From: Cohnella rhizosphaerae | GTDB lineage: Bacteria; Bacillota; Bacilli; Paenibacillales; Paenibacillaceae | Direction of reading: 5' to 3' | NCBI RefSeq assembly: GCF_029525575.1 | Contig: NZ_JAPDIA010000003.1 | Location: forward strand, 798,214 to 862,213 | DNA: 64,000 nucleotides | Shown: positions 10,861 through 18,817 of the stretch, piece by piece | How the letters are laid out: every line of letters begins with the position of its first letter | Position numbering within the stretch: the first letter of the stretch is position 1 | The notes under the pieces: model-generated | What the model saw: only the letters and a program-made list of their open reading frames with translations | What the model was told of the DNA's origin: nothing | Database searches by the model: none | Program-made: the position numbers and the translations under genes

Positions 10861-12582
10861 ATGTATCAGTCCAGTTTGTTCGCCCCGACGATGCGGGAGG
10901 TTCCTTCGGACGCCGAAGCGGCCAGCCATCGCTTGATGCTGCGCGCGGGGTTTATTCGTCCGGTGGCGTCGGGCGTTTACACGTTTCTTCCGTTGGGATG
11001 GCGGGTACTCCGCAAGATCTCGGCGATTGTGCGCGAGGAGCTGGAGCGCGCAGGCGCGCAGGAGGTGCTGATGCCCGCCTTGCAGCCGGCGGAGCTATGG
11101 CGAACATCGGGGCGGTACGCGGCGTACGGGCCCGAGCTCATCAGGTTCAAGGATCGCGGCGATCGGGACTTCGTGCTGGGACCGACGCATGAGGAGGTCG
11201 TCACTGCGCTGATCGCGGACGAGGTGAACTCGTACCGACAGCTCCCGATGACGTTATACCAGATTCAGACGAAGTTCAGGGACGAGCGGCGTCCGCGGTT
11301 CGGATTGCTGCGAGGCAGGGAGTTTCTGATGATGGACGCTTACTCGTTCGGTGAAAATGAAATAAGCCTGAATGCGGCATACGAGGCCATGTACGAGGCA
11401 TATGAGCGGATTTTCGCGCGCTGCGGACTGGAGTTCAGGGGCGTCGAGGCCGATTCGGGCACGATCGGCGGCGAAGGCGGTTCGCACGAGTTCATGGCTT
11501 TGGCCGACGTCGGCGAGGATACGATCGCATTTTGCGCGCATTGCGGATATTCGGCGAATTTGGAGAAAGCCGAGGTCGGCAGGCGGGAGGGAGAGCCGCG
11601 AGCGGATTCTGCGAACGGTGGGGCGACTTCGCCGGAGCTCGTCCATACGCCCGGCGCGCGAACGATCGAGCAGTTGACGGCGGCGATGGGCGTCATGGCC
11701 GACGAGACGATCAAGACGCTCTTGATGGTCGCCGACGGGCAAGCGACGGCGGTCGCGATTCGCGGGGATCACGAAGCGAACGAGATCAAGATCAAGCGTC
11801 TGCTGGGCGCCGAAACGTTGGAGATGGCGGATGCCGGTACGATCGCAGCGCTCGCCGCGGCGCCCGCAGGCTTTATCGGCCCGGTCGGATTAAAATTGCC
11901 GTTATGGATCGACTTTGCCGTCGCGGACATGGAGACAGGCATCGCGGGCGCGAACAAAGGGGAATTCCACTTGCGAGGCGTCGTGCCCGGGCGCGACTTT
12001 CCGCTGACGCGGGTCGGCGATCTGCGCAATGCGGCGGCGGGCGATCCATGTCCGCGCTGTGCGGAGGGCCGTCTCGATATGCGCAAAGGAATCGAGATCG
12101 GCCACGTGTTCAAGCTGGGAACGAAGTACAGCGTTCCGCTGCAGGCGGACTTTGCGGATGCGAAGGGAGCCTCGTCGCCGATCGTCATGGGCTGCTACGG
12201 CATCGGCATCTCCCGCATGATGTCGGCCGTCGCGGAGCAGCATCGCGACGATCGGGGCTTCCGCTGGCCGGCGGCGGTCGCGCCTTTTCAGGCGCATATC
12301 GTGCCTGTATCCTGGAAGGATGCATCGCAGCGAGCGCTCGCGGAAGAACTGTACCGGACGCTTCAAGCGGGCGGTGTCGACGCGCTGCTCGACGACCGGG
12401 ACGAACGCCTCGGCGTCAAGCTGAAGGACGCCGATCTGTTCGGCATCCCGAGCCGCATCGTCGTCGGCAAGCGCGCGGCGGAGGGGATCGTCGAGTATTC
12501 GGAACGCTCGCGCCCGGAAGCCGAAGCGGTTTCCGCGGCGGATGCTGCGGGACGCTGTAAGCAGCGAGCGGCAATGACGTAG
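10861..12582 (+). CDS. proS: Prolyl-tRNA synthetase, bacterial type
   Basis: Class II synthetase of 573 residues charging tRNA-Pro. The N-terminal MYQSSLFAPTMREVPSDAE and the core (KFRDERRPRFGLLRGREFLM; GSHEFMALADVGEDTI) are typical of the bacterial ProS type. An editing (INS) domain lies between motifs 2 and 3 (about 230-400, VMADETIKTLLMV region). Motif 3 is GCYGIGISRMMSAVAEQ, and a C-terminal anticodon-binding domain follows. RBS GGGAGG precedes the ATG. The last about 20 residues (SAADAAGRCKQRAAMT) are not family-like and may be a loose tail. Regulated by the T-box leader directly upstream. Confidence 0.95.
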   Translation: MYQSSLFAPTMREVPSDAEAASHRLMLRAGFIRPVASGVYTFLPLGWRVLRKISAIVREELERAGAQEVLMPALQPAELWRTSGRYAAYGPELIRFKDRGDRDFVLGPTHEEVVTALIADEVNSYRQLPMTLYQIQTKFRDERRPRFGLLRGREFLMMDAYSFGENEISLNAAYEAMYEAYERIFARCGLEFRGVEADSGTIGGEGGSHEFMALADVGEDTIAFCAHCGYSANLEKAEVGRREGEPRADSANGGATSPELVHTPGARTIEQLTAAMGVMADETIKTLLMVADGQATAVAIRGDHEANEIKIKRLLGAETLEMADAGTIAALAAAPAGFIGPVGLKLPLWIDFAVADMETGIAGANKGEFHLRGVVPGRDFPLTRVGDLRNAAAGDPCPRCAEGRLDMRKGIEIGHVFKLGTKYSVPLQADFADAKGASSPIVMGCYGIGISRMMSAVAEQHRDDRGFRWPAAVAPFQAHIVPVSWKDASQRALAEELYRTLQAGGVDALLDDRDERLGVKLKDADLFGIPSRIVVGKRAAEGIVEYSERSRPEAEAVSAADAAGRCKQRAAMT

Positions 12583-12629
12583 CGATAGACCAAAGAGAGC
12601 GGTCATTCGCGGCAGCCCGCTCCGTCACG

Positions 12630-13227
12630 CTATTCGGCCTTGAACAGCCCGTCCAGATGCGCGGATACGATCCGCATCAGCCCGGCGGGGGGCCAGATGC
12701 TCGGCGTAGATCGTATGATGGACGACGAGTCCGTCGACGAGCGCGTGGAGCAGGCGGGCCTCGAGCTCCGGATCGAGGCCGGGCCGGGCGAGGCCGCGTT
12801 CGCACAGGGCGACGATCATGCGCTTGAAGCCTTCATACAGCGCCTTGTGAGCCTCTTCGCTGAGCGCGCGGATCGCGGGATCAGGTACCGCCTTGCCCGC
12901 GAACGCCAGCCAGACCTCGGCTTCCGCGAGGCGCTCTTCGTCCAGCGGCACAAGCTGGGCGACGATCGTCTCGATGTCCGCTCGCAGCTCTCCCGAGAGC
13001 GGAAGCCTTTCGATTCGCGCGCCGACCCGTTCGATCAGCAAGCGCATCGCGTAGGCGAGCAAATCGTGCTGCGCGTCGAAGTAATGCCGCAGCGCGCCGA
13101 GCGTCAGGCCTGCCTCCTCCGCAACCCTTCGCACGGATGCGCCGTCGATGCCCTCGCGCCGCACGAGGCGCCAGACGGCTTCGGCGATATGCTGTTTTCG
13201 TTTCTCGTGATCGACGATTTTTGGCAT
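12630..13227 (-). CDS. TetR-family transcriptional regulator, C-terminal frameshift
   Basis: Repaired length is 198 residues. The N-terminal helix-turn-helix (EAVWRLVRREGIDGASVRRV, then LTLGALRHYF) is of the BetI/TetR kind. A TetR_C-type ligand domain follows (IVAQLVPLDEERLAEAEVWL region). The six-G run at 12687-12692 has one base too many: removing it changes the end to APAGLMRIVSAHLDGLFKAE with a stop at 12630-12632, typical for this family. The gene faces away from a small membrane-protein gene, and two copies of TAATACGATTGTAT lie in the gap, probably its operators. Ligand unknown. Confidence 0.85.
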
Positions 13228-13237
13228 GTCTTTATTA

Positions 13238-13253
13238 TAATACGATTGTATTA
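13238..13253 (+). promoter_or_regulatory. TetR operator copy 1
   Basis: TAATAC-GATT-GTATTA is a perfect 6+6 inverted repeat around a 4-bp centre. It lies 11 bp before the TetR start codon, in the divergent gap. Confidence 0.65.
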
Positions 13254-13282
13254 TTAAAAGAAGCTGATATACTGGTCTTATT

Positions 13283-13298
13283 TAATACGATTGTATGG
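13283..13298 (+). promoter_or_regulatory. TetR operator copy 2
   Basis: The 14-bp sequence TAATACGATTGTAT recurs here, 45 bp from the first copy. It lies 18 bp before the membrane-protein start, so one regulator can cover both divergent promoters. Confidence 0.65.
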
Positions 13299-13315
13299 TA
13301 AAAGGAGAGGTTGGA

Positions 13316-13860
13316 ATGCTCGGCGTCATCATCGGCTGCGAAGTCGCGTTCTGGGTGCTTATTCTGGCTGGGCTTGCTTGCCGTTACCTTTTAAAATGGA
13401 AAAAGACGGGCTCCGCCCTGCTCCTGCTGACACCGGTCGTCGACGTCGTTCTGCTCGCGGTGACGGTCGCGCACTTGAGGCAGGGCGCCGAAGCGACGTT
13501 CGCGCACGGACTCTCCGCGGTGTATATCGGCGTCTCAATCGCGTTCGGCCATGGGATGGTCCGGTGGGCGGACGAACGCTTCGCCCATCGGTTCGCCGGG
13601 GGGGGGGGCGGCGCCGGCGCCCAAGCCGCGATTCGGACGCGAGCATGCGCGGCAGGAACGCCTCGGCTGGTTCAAGCATCTGCTGGCTTGGGCGATCGGC
13701 TGTCTCTGCCTGGCCGGCATGATCTACCTCGTCGACGATGCGAATAGCACGGAGCAGCTCGTCCGGGTCATCCGGCTCTGGTCCGTCGTGCTGGGCATCG
13801 ACTTTTTGATCAGCTTTAGTTACACGATTTCTCCCAAAAAAAGAAAAGCGTCCGTCTTGA
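13316..13860 (+). CDS. Four-TM integral membrane protein, frameshifted
   Basis: Repaired length is about 180 residues. It has predicted membrane helices near the N-terminus (VIIGCEVAFWVLILAGLACR; LLLLTPVVDVVLLAVTVAHL; a weaker third) and two later (HLLAWAIGCLCLAGMIYLV; LWSVVLGIDFLISFSYTI), separated by a short Ala/Pro-rich basic loop. The nine-G run at 13598-13606 shifts the frame by one. The seven-A run at 13836-13842 probably does so again, and repair gives an end SPKKEKRPS with stop at 13858. The start is the ATG at 13316, behind AAAGGAGAGG. Divergent from the TetR gene with shared operators, so likely its target. Function unknown; similar small membrane proteins are common in Bacillales. 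Confidence 0.65.
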
Positions 13861-14002
13861 TCCGGCTTCTCCTCGATTCCAAGCGGTTTGACGCTGGCTT
13901 CGACCTCCCGATGGCCGATCCCGATCATCTTTTCCCTCGCCCGCTAATAGGATGAGATAACGGCGCATAGGCCGAATCACCAGGCAAGGGGCGGGGAGCG
14001 GC

Positions 14003-15098
14003 ATGTGGATCTGGCTGGCGTTTATGGTTCCGGCGTGCGCCGCGGGCTTTGTCCTTTTCCGAAGGAATACGATACCTCAATCAGCTTCGCGGTCTTCCGA
14101 CGCATCCCGACTGTCGGTCGTCATTCCGGCAAGGAACGAGGAGGAGAACCTGCCGCACCTGCTCTCGTCGCTTCGCGCGCAGCGCCGTCGGCCGTACGAG
14201 ATCATCGTCGTCGACGACGGTTCGACGGATCGGACAGGCCCGGTTGCCAGACAATTCGGTGCGACGCTCGTCGAAGGCTTGCCGCTGCCGGAAGGCTGGA
14301 CGGGAAAGAACTGGGCGGTCTGGAACGGCTATTTGCGGGCGACGGGAGACTTGATCGCGTTTTTGGACGCGGACGTGCGGCTCGCGCCCGACGCGCTCGG
14401 CGCGCTGGTCGAGGCGAGGTCCCGCACGAACGGCGTCGTCTCCGTCGTTCCTTACCACTACACGGAAAAGTTGTACGAACGGCTGGCGCTGGTCCCGAAC
14501 CTGCTCGGCCTATTCGCGTTTACGTCGCCGTTCGAGCGGGCCAACCCGCAGAAGGGGCTGTACGGTTCCTGCATCCTAACATCGCGCGCCGACTACGAAC
14601 GTGCGAAAGGCCATGAGGGCGTAAAGGGCGAGCTCCTGGACGACTTGACGCTCGGGGCGCGGTTCGCCGAGGCCGGCGTGCCGGTCACGAATTTTATCGG
14701 TCGCGGCTTGGTGTCGTTTCGCATGTATCCGGGCGGCATTCGCAGCGAGGTCGAGGGCTTCGGGAAAGGCGCCGTTCAGAGCACGGGCAAGCTCGCCAAG
14801 CCGACGGTGCTGCTGGTCGCCTTGTGGCTGGTCGGTTTGATTTGCGCCGAGGCCGCGCCATTCGTCCTCCATACGGCCGTGGCGCCCGCATGGGCGGCCG
14901 GCTATTTGCTGTATACGCTGCAGATCTATTATTTTTCCCGCCATACGGGACGCTTCGGGCATTGGCTGCCGGCGCTTCATCCGATCAGCACCGCGTTCTT
15001 CCTGTATATCATGCTTTATTCTTCGTACCGCGTTCTGTTCGTCGGACATGTGCCTTGGAAAGGGAGAAAAATCCGCGTCGGGGGGCGATCGCAAGTGA
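14003..15098 (+). CDS. Family 2 glycosyltransferase, CrtQ-like
   Basis: A membrane-bound GT-A glycosyltransferase of 364 residues after repair. N-terminal helix, then the nucleotide-sugar site DDGSTD (71-76) and LDADV (121-125), then C-terminal membrane helices ending VGHVPWKGRKI. This layout matches the 4,4'-diaponeurosporenoate glycosyltransferase (CrtQ) group. The six-G run at 15080-15085 holds an extra base: removing it gives an end RVGGDRK and a TGA at 15096-15098 that overlaps the GTG start of the next gene. Read as written, the two genes appear as one 570-residue fusion, which is an artefact in my view. Substrate is uncertain. Confidence 0.75.
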
Positions 15099-15715
15099 CG
15101 GCCCTCCTCTGGTCGGCGGCGTTGTTCCTGTGCGGCTCGCTCATGTTCTCCTACTGGCTGGGCCTCGCGGCGCGCAGCAACCTTCGCGAGATCGGCGACG
15201 GCAATCCCGGAGCCTTGAATCTGTGGCGGGCGGCCGGTTTCGCATACGGCGTCACCGGCATCGCGCTCGACTTCGCCAAAGGCTTCGTTCCCGTCGCCAT
15301 CATGCTCGCTTCCGGGCGCATGTCGGGCTATGCCGCTGCCGCCGCTTCCTTGATGCCCGTGCTCGGGCATGCCTTCTCCCCGTTCCTTCGGGGAAAGGGC
15401 GGCAAAGCGATCGCGACCACCTTCGGCGTCTGGTGCGGACTCTCGTTCGAAGGCGCGCTCGCCTATGCGGTCATCCTCGCGGCGCTGCTCTTCGTCGGCC
15501 GCCAGGCGCGCGGCACAAAGAAGGCATCCGCCGAAGCGGACGCCTTCCAGGTCGTGCTGGGAATGCTGCTGCTGTTCGTCTACGCGCTAGCGCGGTCGTT
15601 CCCTGCGCCGATCGCGGCATTCGCGCTCGCGAACGGGCTGCTGCTTGCCTTTACGCATCGCCGCGAGCTATGGCGATTGGCCGCGCGCAGGGGAGCGGAC
15701 CGCATGCATCGCTAG
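15095..15715 (+). CDS. PlsY-like glycerol-3-phosphate acyltransferase
   Basis: A polytopic membrane protein of 206 residues. It carries PlsY motifs: GDGNPGALN (motif 1), and GHAFSPFLRGKGGKAIATTFG (the glycine-rich acyl-phosphate motif plus motif 2 region, quoted in part). PlsY transfers the acyl group from acyl-phosphate to glycerol-3-phosphate. The GTG start at 15095 overlaps the repaired glycosyltransferase stop by four bases (GTGA), which implies translational coupling. A paralogue of the housekeeping PlsY is likely; beside a carotenoid-type glycosyltransferase it may acylate or supply a lipid or pigment pathway (inference). Confidence 0.75.
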   Translation: MTALLWSAALFLCGSLMFSYWLGLAARSNLREIGDGNPGALNLWRAAGFAYGVTGIALDFAKGFVPVAIMLASGRMSGYAAAAASLMPVLGHAFSPFLRGKGGKAIATTFGVWCGLSFEGALAYAVILAALLFVGRQARGTKKASAEADAFQVVLGMLLLFVYALARSFPAPIAAFALANGLLLAFTHRRELWRLAARRGADRMHR

Positions 15716-15823
15716 CGATCCACAGCCGCTAAAATCGTAGACTGACAGCCAGCGTTAAGCGAACTGGAAGGATAGCGCAACTTTTCAAGCTATGGGATCG
15801 TCAAAATTTTATGGGAATGTTTG

Positions 15824-15829
15824 TATAAT
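15824..15829 (+). promoter_or_regulatory. Candidate -10 box for the DUF2500 gene
   Basis: A perfect TATAAT lies 21 bp before the start codon; no convincing -35 was found. The rest of the 134-bp gap is AT-richer than its surroundings. Confidence 0.4.
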
Positions 15830-15849
15830 ATATTGTTGGGAGAGATAGA

Positions 15850-16230
15850 ATGAATGGTTCCCTTGGTAACGCAGGCTTCTCTGGAATTTTAAATGAAATG
15901 CCTCCATTTTTTAAACTTTTTGGCGGCTTTATTTTTATCCTGGTAGTTGCAATATTCCTGTATGCAATCATTCGTGGCTTCTCCACTTGGACTACAAACA
16001 ATGCTTCGGATGTTATTACGTCTCCCGCAACGGTACTGGATAAAAGAACGGAGGTTTGGGGCGGCTCCGAGGACGCCGGTTCAAGTACCAATTACTACGT
16101 AACTTTCGAATTGGCTAGCCGTACACGCATTGAATTGCAGGTAAGAGGAGATAGATTCGGTCTGATTGTCGTCGGAGACCATGGACAGCTCACTTATCAA
16201 GGTACACGTTTTAAAGAATTCAACAGATAG
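15850..16230 (+). CDS. DUF2500 family membrane protein
   Basis: A 126-residue protein with one membrane helix (about 22-44, LFGGFIFILVVAIFLYAIIR) and a C-terminal extracellular or cytosolic domain that reads DVITSPATVLDKRTEVWGGS, then YYVTFELASRTRIELQV and GDHGQLTYQGTRFKEF. These are hallmarks of the DUF2500 family, whose function is not established. Start ATG 15850 has GGGAGAGATAG upstream. Base composition is clearly lower in GC than the genes to its left, as is the region up to about 18.6 kb. A tandem array begins 11 bp after the stop. Confidence 0.8.
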   Translation: MNGSLGNAGFSGILNEMPPFFKLFGGFIFILVVAIFLYAIIRGFSTWTTNNASDVITSPATVLDKRTEVWGGSEDAGSSTNYYVTFELASRTRIELQVRGDRFGLIVVGDHGQLTYQGTRFKEFNR

Positions 16231-16240
16231 GCTGTCACTG

Positions 16241-16290
16241 ACTAGTACAGCACGGCGTAAATCATCAAACACGCTCTTCAGCGTCGCGAA
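16241..16290 (+). repeat. Leader of 51-bp array E1
   Basis: The sequence starting ACTAGTACAGCACGGCG and ending at TCTTCAGCGTCGCG is almost identical to 61744-61821, which leads into the same kind of array. The other copy has about 30 extra bases in the middle. Confidence 0.75.
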
Positions 16291-16560
16291 CCGGTCTAAA
16301 TGGTCCTTAAGGGAAAAAAGTTACTCTATAGCCACACGGTCCGCTCCAAAAGGTTCTGTAAAGGCAGAAAGTTACTCTACAGCCTCACGGTCCGGTCCAA
16401 AAGGTGTTTTAAAGGCAAAAAATTACTCTACAGCCTTATGGTCCGCTCCAAAAGGTGCTTTAAAGGAAAAAAATTACTCTACAGGTTCATGGACCGGTTT
16501 AGAGGGTGCTGTAAGTGCAGGAAGTTACTCTACAGGTCCTTGGATCGGTCTAAATGGCAA
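16291..16560 (+). repeat. 51-bp tandem array E1
   Basis: Five full units plus a decayed end. The core TTACTCTA recurs at an exact 51-bp step (anchors 16320, 16371, 16422, 16473, 16524). Unit layout: CGGTCCG-type arm, AAAGGTGCTTTAAAGG, an A-tract, then GTTACTCTACAG. The step is divisible by three, so open frames with 17-residue repeats exist, but frames on more than one phase stay open and none has a good ribosome site, so it is not called a gene. From 16560 to 16796 I see no gene, only possible decayed units and the 3' flank of the SDR gene. Confidence 0.85.
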
Positions 16561-16796
16561 AGTTTCTGCGATGTCGCGTTCTTTGCGAAGCTATCGCCCA
16601 TATCCCCCCGGTTTTCGCTTAAGATACAAGCCACCTTGCACTTTTACGCGATAAATCGCAAGAGCCCGAGCCCGCCATACCAGCCTTGGATGATGCACTT
16701 TCTGCAGGGTTCCTTAATTTCATAAGTTGGTGCTCCACAGCGGCGGGGGGCTTTATTTTCAATCCAAGGTTGCCGGTGTATCTACATTTGGAGAAG

Positions 16797-17528
16797 TTAC
16801 GCCTGTGCGGTCGGGCGCACGATAATTTCGTTAATATCCACGTCGGCAGGCTGTTCCATCGCGAAAACGATCGCACGGGCGATAGCTTCCGGCGGGATCG
16901 CGTTCTGATCGCGGTACCTCTCAAGCTCTCCCCTGATCTCCTGACTTGGAATCGCGTCTACGAAATTCGTCTTCACGAACCCGGGAGAAATAATCGTCAC
17001 GCGCAGGTTATCGCCTGCCTCTTGACGCAGCCCCTCGGTAATCGCCCGCACAGCGAACTTGGTGCCTGAATATACCGCCATGCTCGGTGACGTCTTGAGT
17101 CCTGCCGTAGAAGCGATGTTGATGAAATGTCCGAAACCCTGCTTGCGAAAAACCGGCAGCCCGGCCGCAATGCCGTACAGCACTCCTTTTATGTTGACAT
17201 CAATCATATCTTCCCAATCCTCCACACGGAGTTCGTCGAGCGGGGATATCGGTCCGATTCCGGCATTGTTGAGGAGAACGTCCACTTTGCCGTAACGTTC
17301 GCATGCCAGTTTGACGAGATGAATCAGGTCTTCGCGTTGTTTCACATCGGTTCGGGCGTAAGCGACTTCGCCGCCTGCCGCGGCTATACGGGCTGCAAGT
17401 GCTTCAAGGCGCTCCAACCTGCGCGCTCCCAGTACGACTTTGGCCCCCTTCTCGGCGAGAAGAAGCGCCGCAGCCTCACCGATTCCACTGCTTGCTCCCG
17501 TAATGACAACGACCTTTTCATTGAACAT
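16797..17528 (-). CDS. Short-chain dehydrogenase/reductase
   Basis: A classical SDR of 243 residues. The NAD(P) site TGASSGIGE is at about 9-17, followed by the structural NNAG, the catalytic Ser in INIASTAG, and YSGTK (the Tyr-x-x-x-Lys pair). The R-rich stretch after strand 2 (GARRLERLEAL) suggests NADP preference. Length is typical. Substrate not predictable. It stands divergent from an AraC-type regulator across a 165-bp gap, an arrangement common for this SDR group, so that regulator probably controls it. Confidence 0.9.
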   Translation of the reverse strand: MFNEKVVVITGASSGIGEAAALLLAEKGAKVVLGARRLERLEALAARIAAAGGEVAYARTDVKQREDLIHLVKLACERYGKVDVLLNNAGIGPISPLDELRVEDWEDMIDVNIKGVLYGIAAGLPVFRKQGFGHFINIASTAGLKTSPSMAVYSGTKFAVRAITEGLRQEAGDNLRVTIISPGFVKTNFVDAIPSQEIRGELERYRDQNAIPPEAIARAIVFAMEQPADVDINEIIVRPTAQA

Positions 17529-17693
17529 ATGCGATACCTTCTTTCCATATCGTTAAGATTAACCCCTGCCTGTACTTGGAAGTATAGGCTGTAAGCCGGC
17601 TGTGCCGGTAGTGCATTCGCGTCCGATTCTTGCCTGATCCTATACAACGCGAATACAATAGGCTTACCAGGCAGCAACCATAGGAGATCGATC

Positions 17694-18632
17694 ATGCACA
17701 ATTTCGCCCAATCCTCGACCGTGTCCATTGATCGGCAAGCGTTGGCAGAGCTTGTTCATCGGCACGCGCCTTCCGATGGTACGCATGGGTCGGCTGTACC
17801 CGAGCTTAGTTTTAGAAGAACATCCTACGAAACGGAGCCCCTCAACGCGGTGAGCGTGCCATCCTTGTATGTCATTGCTCAAGGCGGGAAAGCCGTGACC
17901 TTTGCCGGTAAAACCTACAGCTGTGATCCGAACCATTGCTTGGTCACTTCCGTTAATCTGCCAGTGGTCGGAAAAATCACACAAGCCTCGCCTGAGCTCC
18001 CCCTACCTAAGTTTACAATTGGAGTTCAGCCAGGATATGATCATGGACATTCTTAAGTCATCCAAGCCAACGATAAATGGAGCGACAGGTCCCGGCATGG
18101 TCGTGGGCGCCTCCACCACGACGCTGCTAGAAGCGGTAATCCGGCTTGTCCGGCTGTTGGATACGCCCGGCGATATCGAAGTCCTCGCCCCGCTAATCAT
18201 CCGCGAGATTCTATATCGCGTGATGCAAGGGGAACAGGGAGAGATCATCAGACAATTCGCGCTGATCGGTACCCAGGCGCATCGCATCGCCAAGGTCATC
18301 CATCTGATCAATCAAGCGTATTCCAAGCGATTTCTAATCGAGGATTTGGCAAAAGAAGTGAATATGAGTCCCTCGGCCCTCCATAAGCAATTTAAAAAAA
18401 GTAACCGCCATGAGCCCGCTGCAGTATCAAAAAAGCCATCCGGCTGCAGACGGCACGACGCTTGCTCCTTACAGAAGACCTGGAAGCCGCTGAAGCCGCG
18501 TTTCGAGTCGGGTACGAGAGCCCTACCCAATTCAGCCGGGAATATACGAGACTATTCGGACGTCCGCCTATGACCGATATGAAGCATCTGCGCTCCTCCA
18601 TCGTCGAGAAACCCAATAAGGCGGGGCTGTAA
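17694..18632 (+). CDS. AraC-family regulator (AraC_N type), three frameshifts
   Basis: Repaired length is 311 residues. An N-terminal AraC_N cupin-like domain ([39 protein letters not shown]) is followed by a C-terminal double helix-turn-helix ([39 protein letters not shown]). Single extra bases in C5 at 17999-18003, A7 at 18394-18400 and A6 at 18429-18434 break the frame. With all three removed the protein reads through to a stop at 18630 and ends [13 protein letters not shown]. Three independent homopolymer slips that together restore a normal protein argue strongly for sequence error. Divergent to the SDR gene. Confidence 0.8.
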
Positions 18633-18678
18633 CGAGTCTTTGAACTCCCGCTACCGGGAGAACGTTTTCGCAAAGCAA

Positions 18679-18735
18679 ACAGCGGTGGGCTAAGACTTTA
18701 TTTCAAGTCTTGGTCCACCGCTGTTTATTTTAGTC
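18679..18735 (+). terminator. Bidirectional terminator between araC-type and MFS genes
   Basis: AAACAGCGGTGG pairs with CCACCGCTGTTT around an inner AAGACTT/AAGTCTT stem, followed by a T-rich stretch. It serves two convergent genes. Confidence 0.8.
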
Positions 18736-18817
18736 GGCTTAAAACTTATTTTCCGGCGTCCGACGATCTTCAATCTTCATAAACGCCAACGACGATAAAT
18801 CTTACGACGCGAACGCC

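Noticed and set aside
16166..16725. Repeat-protein genes in array E1 (17-residue repeats)
   Set aside because: More than one frame stays open because the period is 51 bp; starts lie inside the neighbouring gene or lack ribosome sites.
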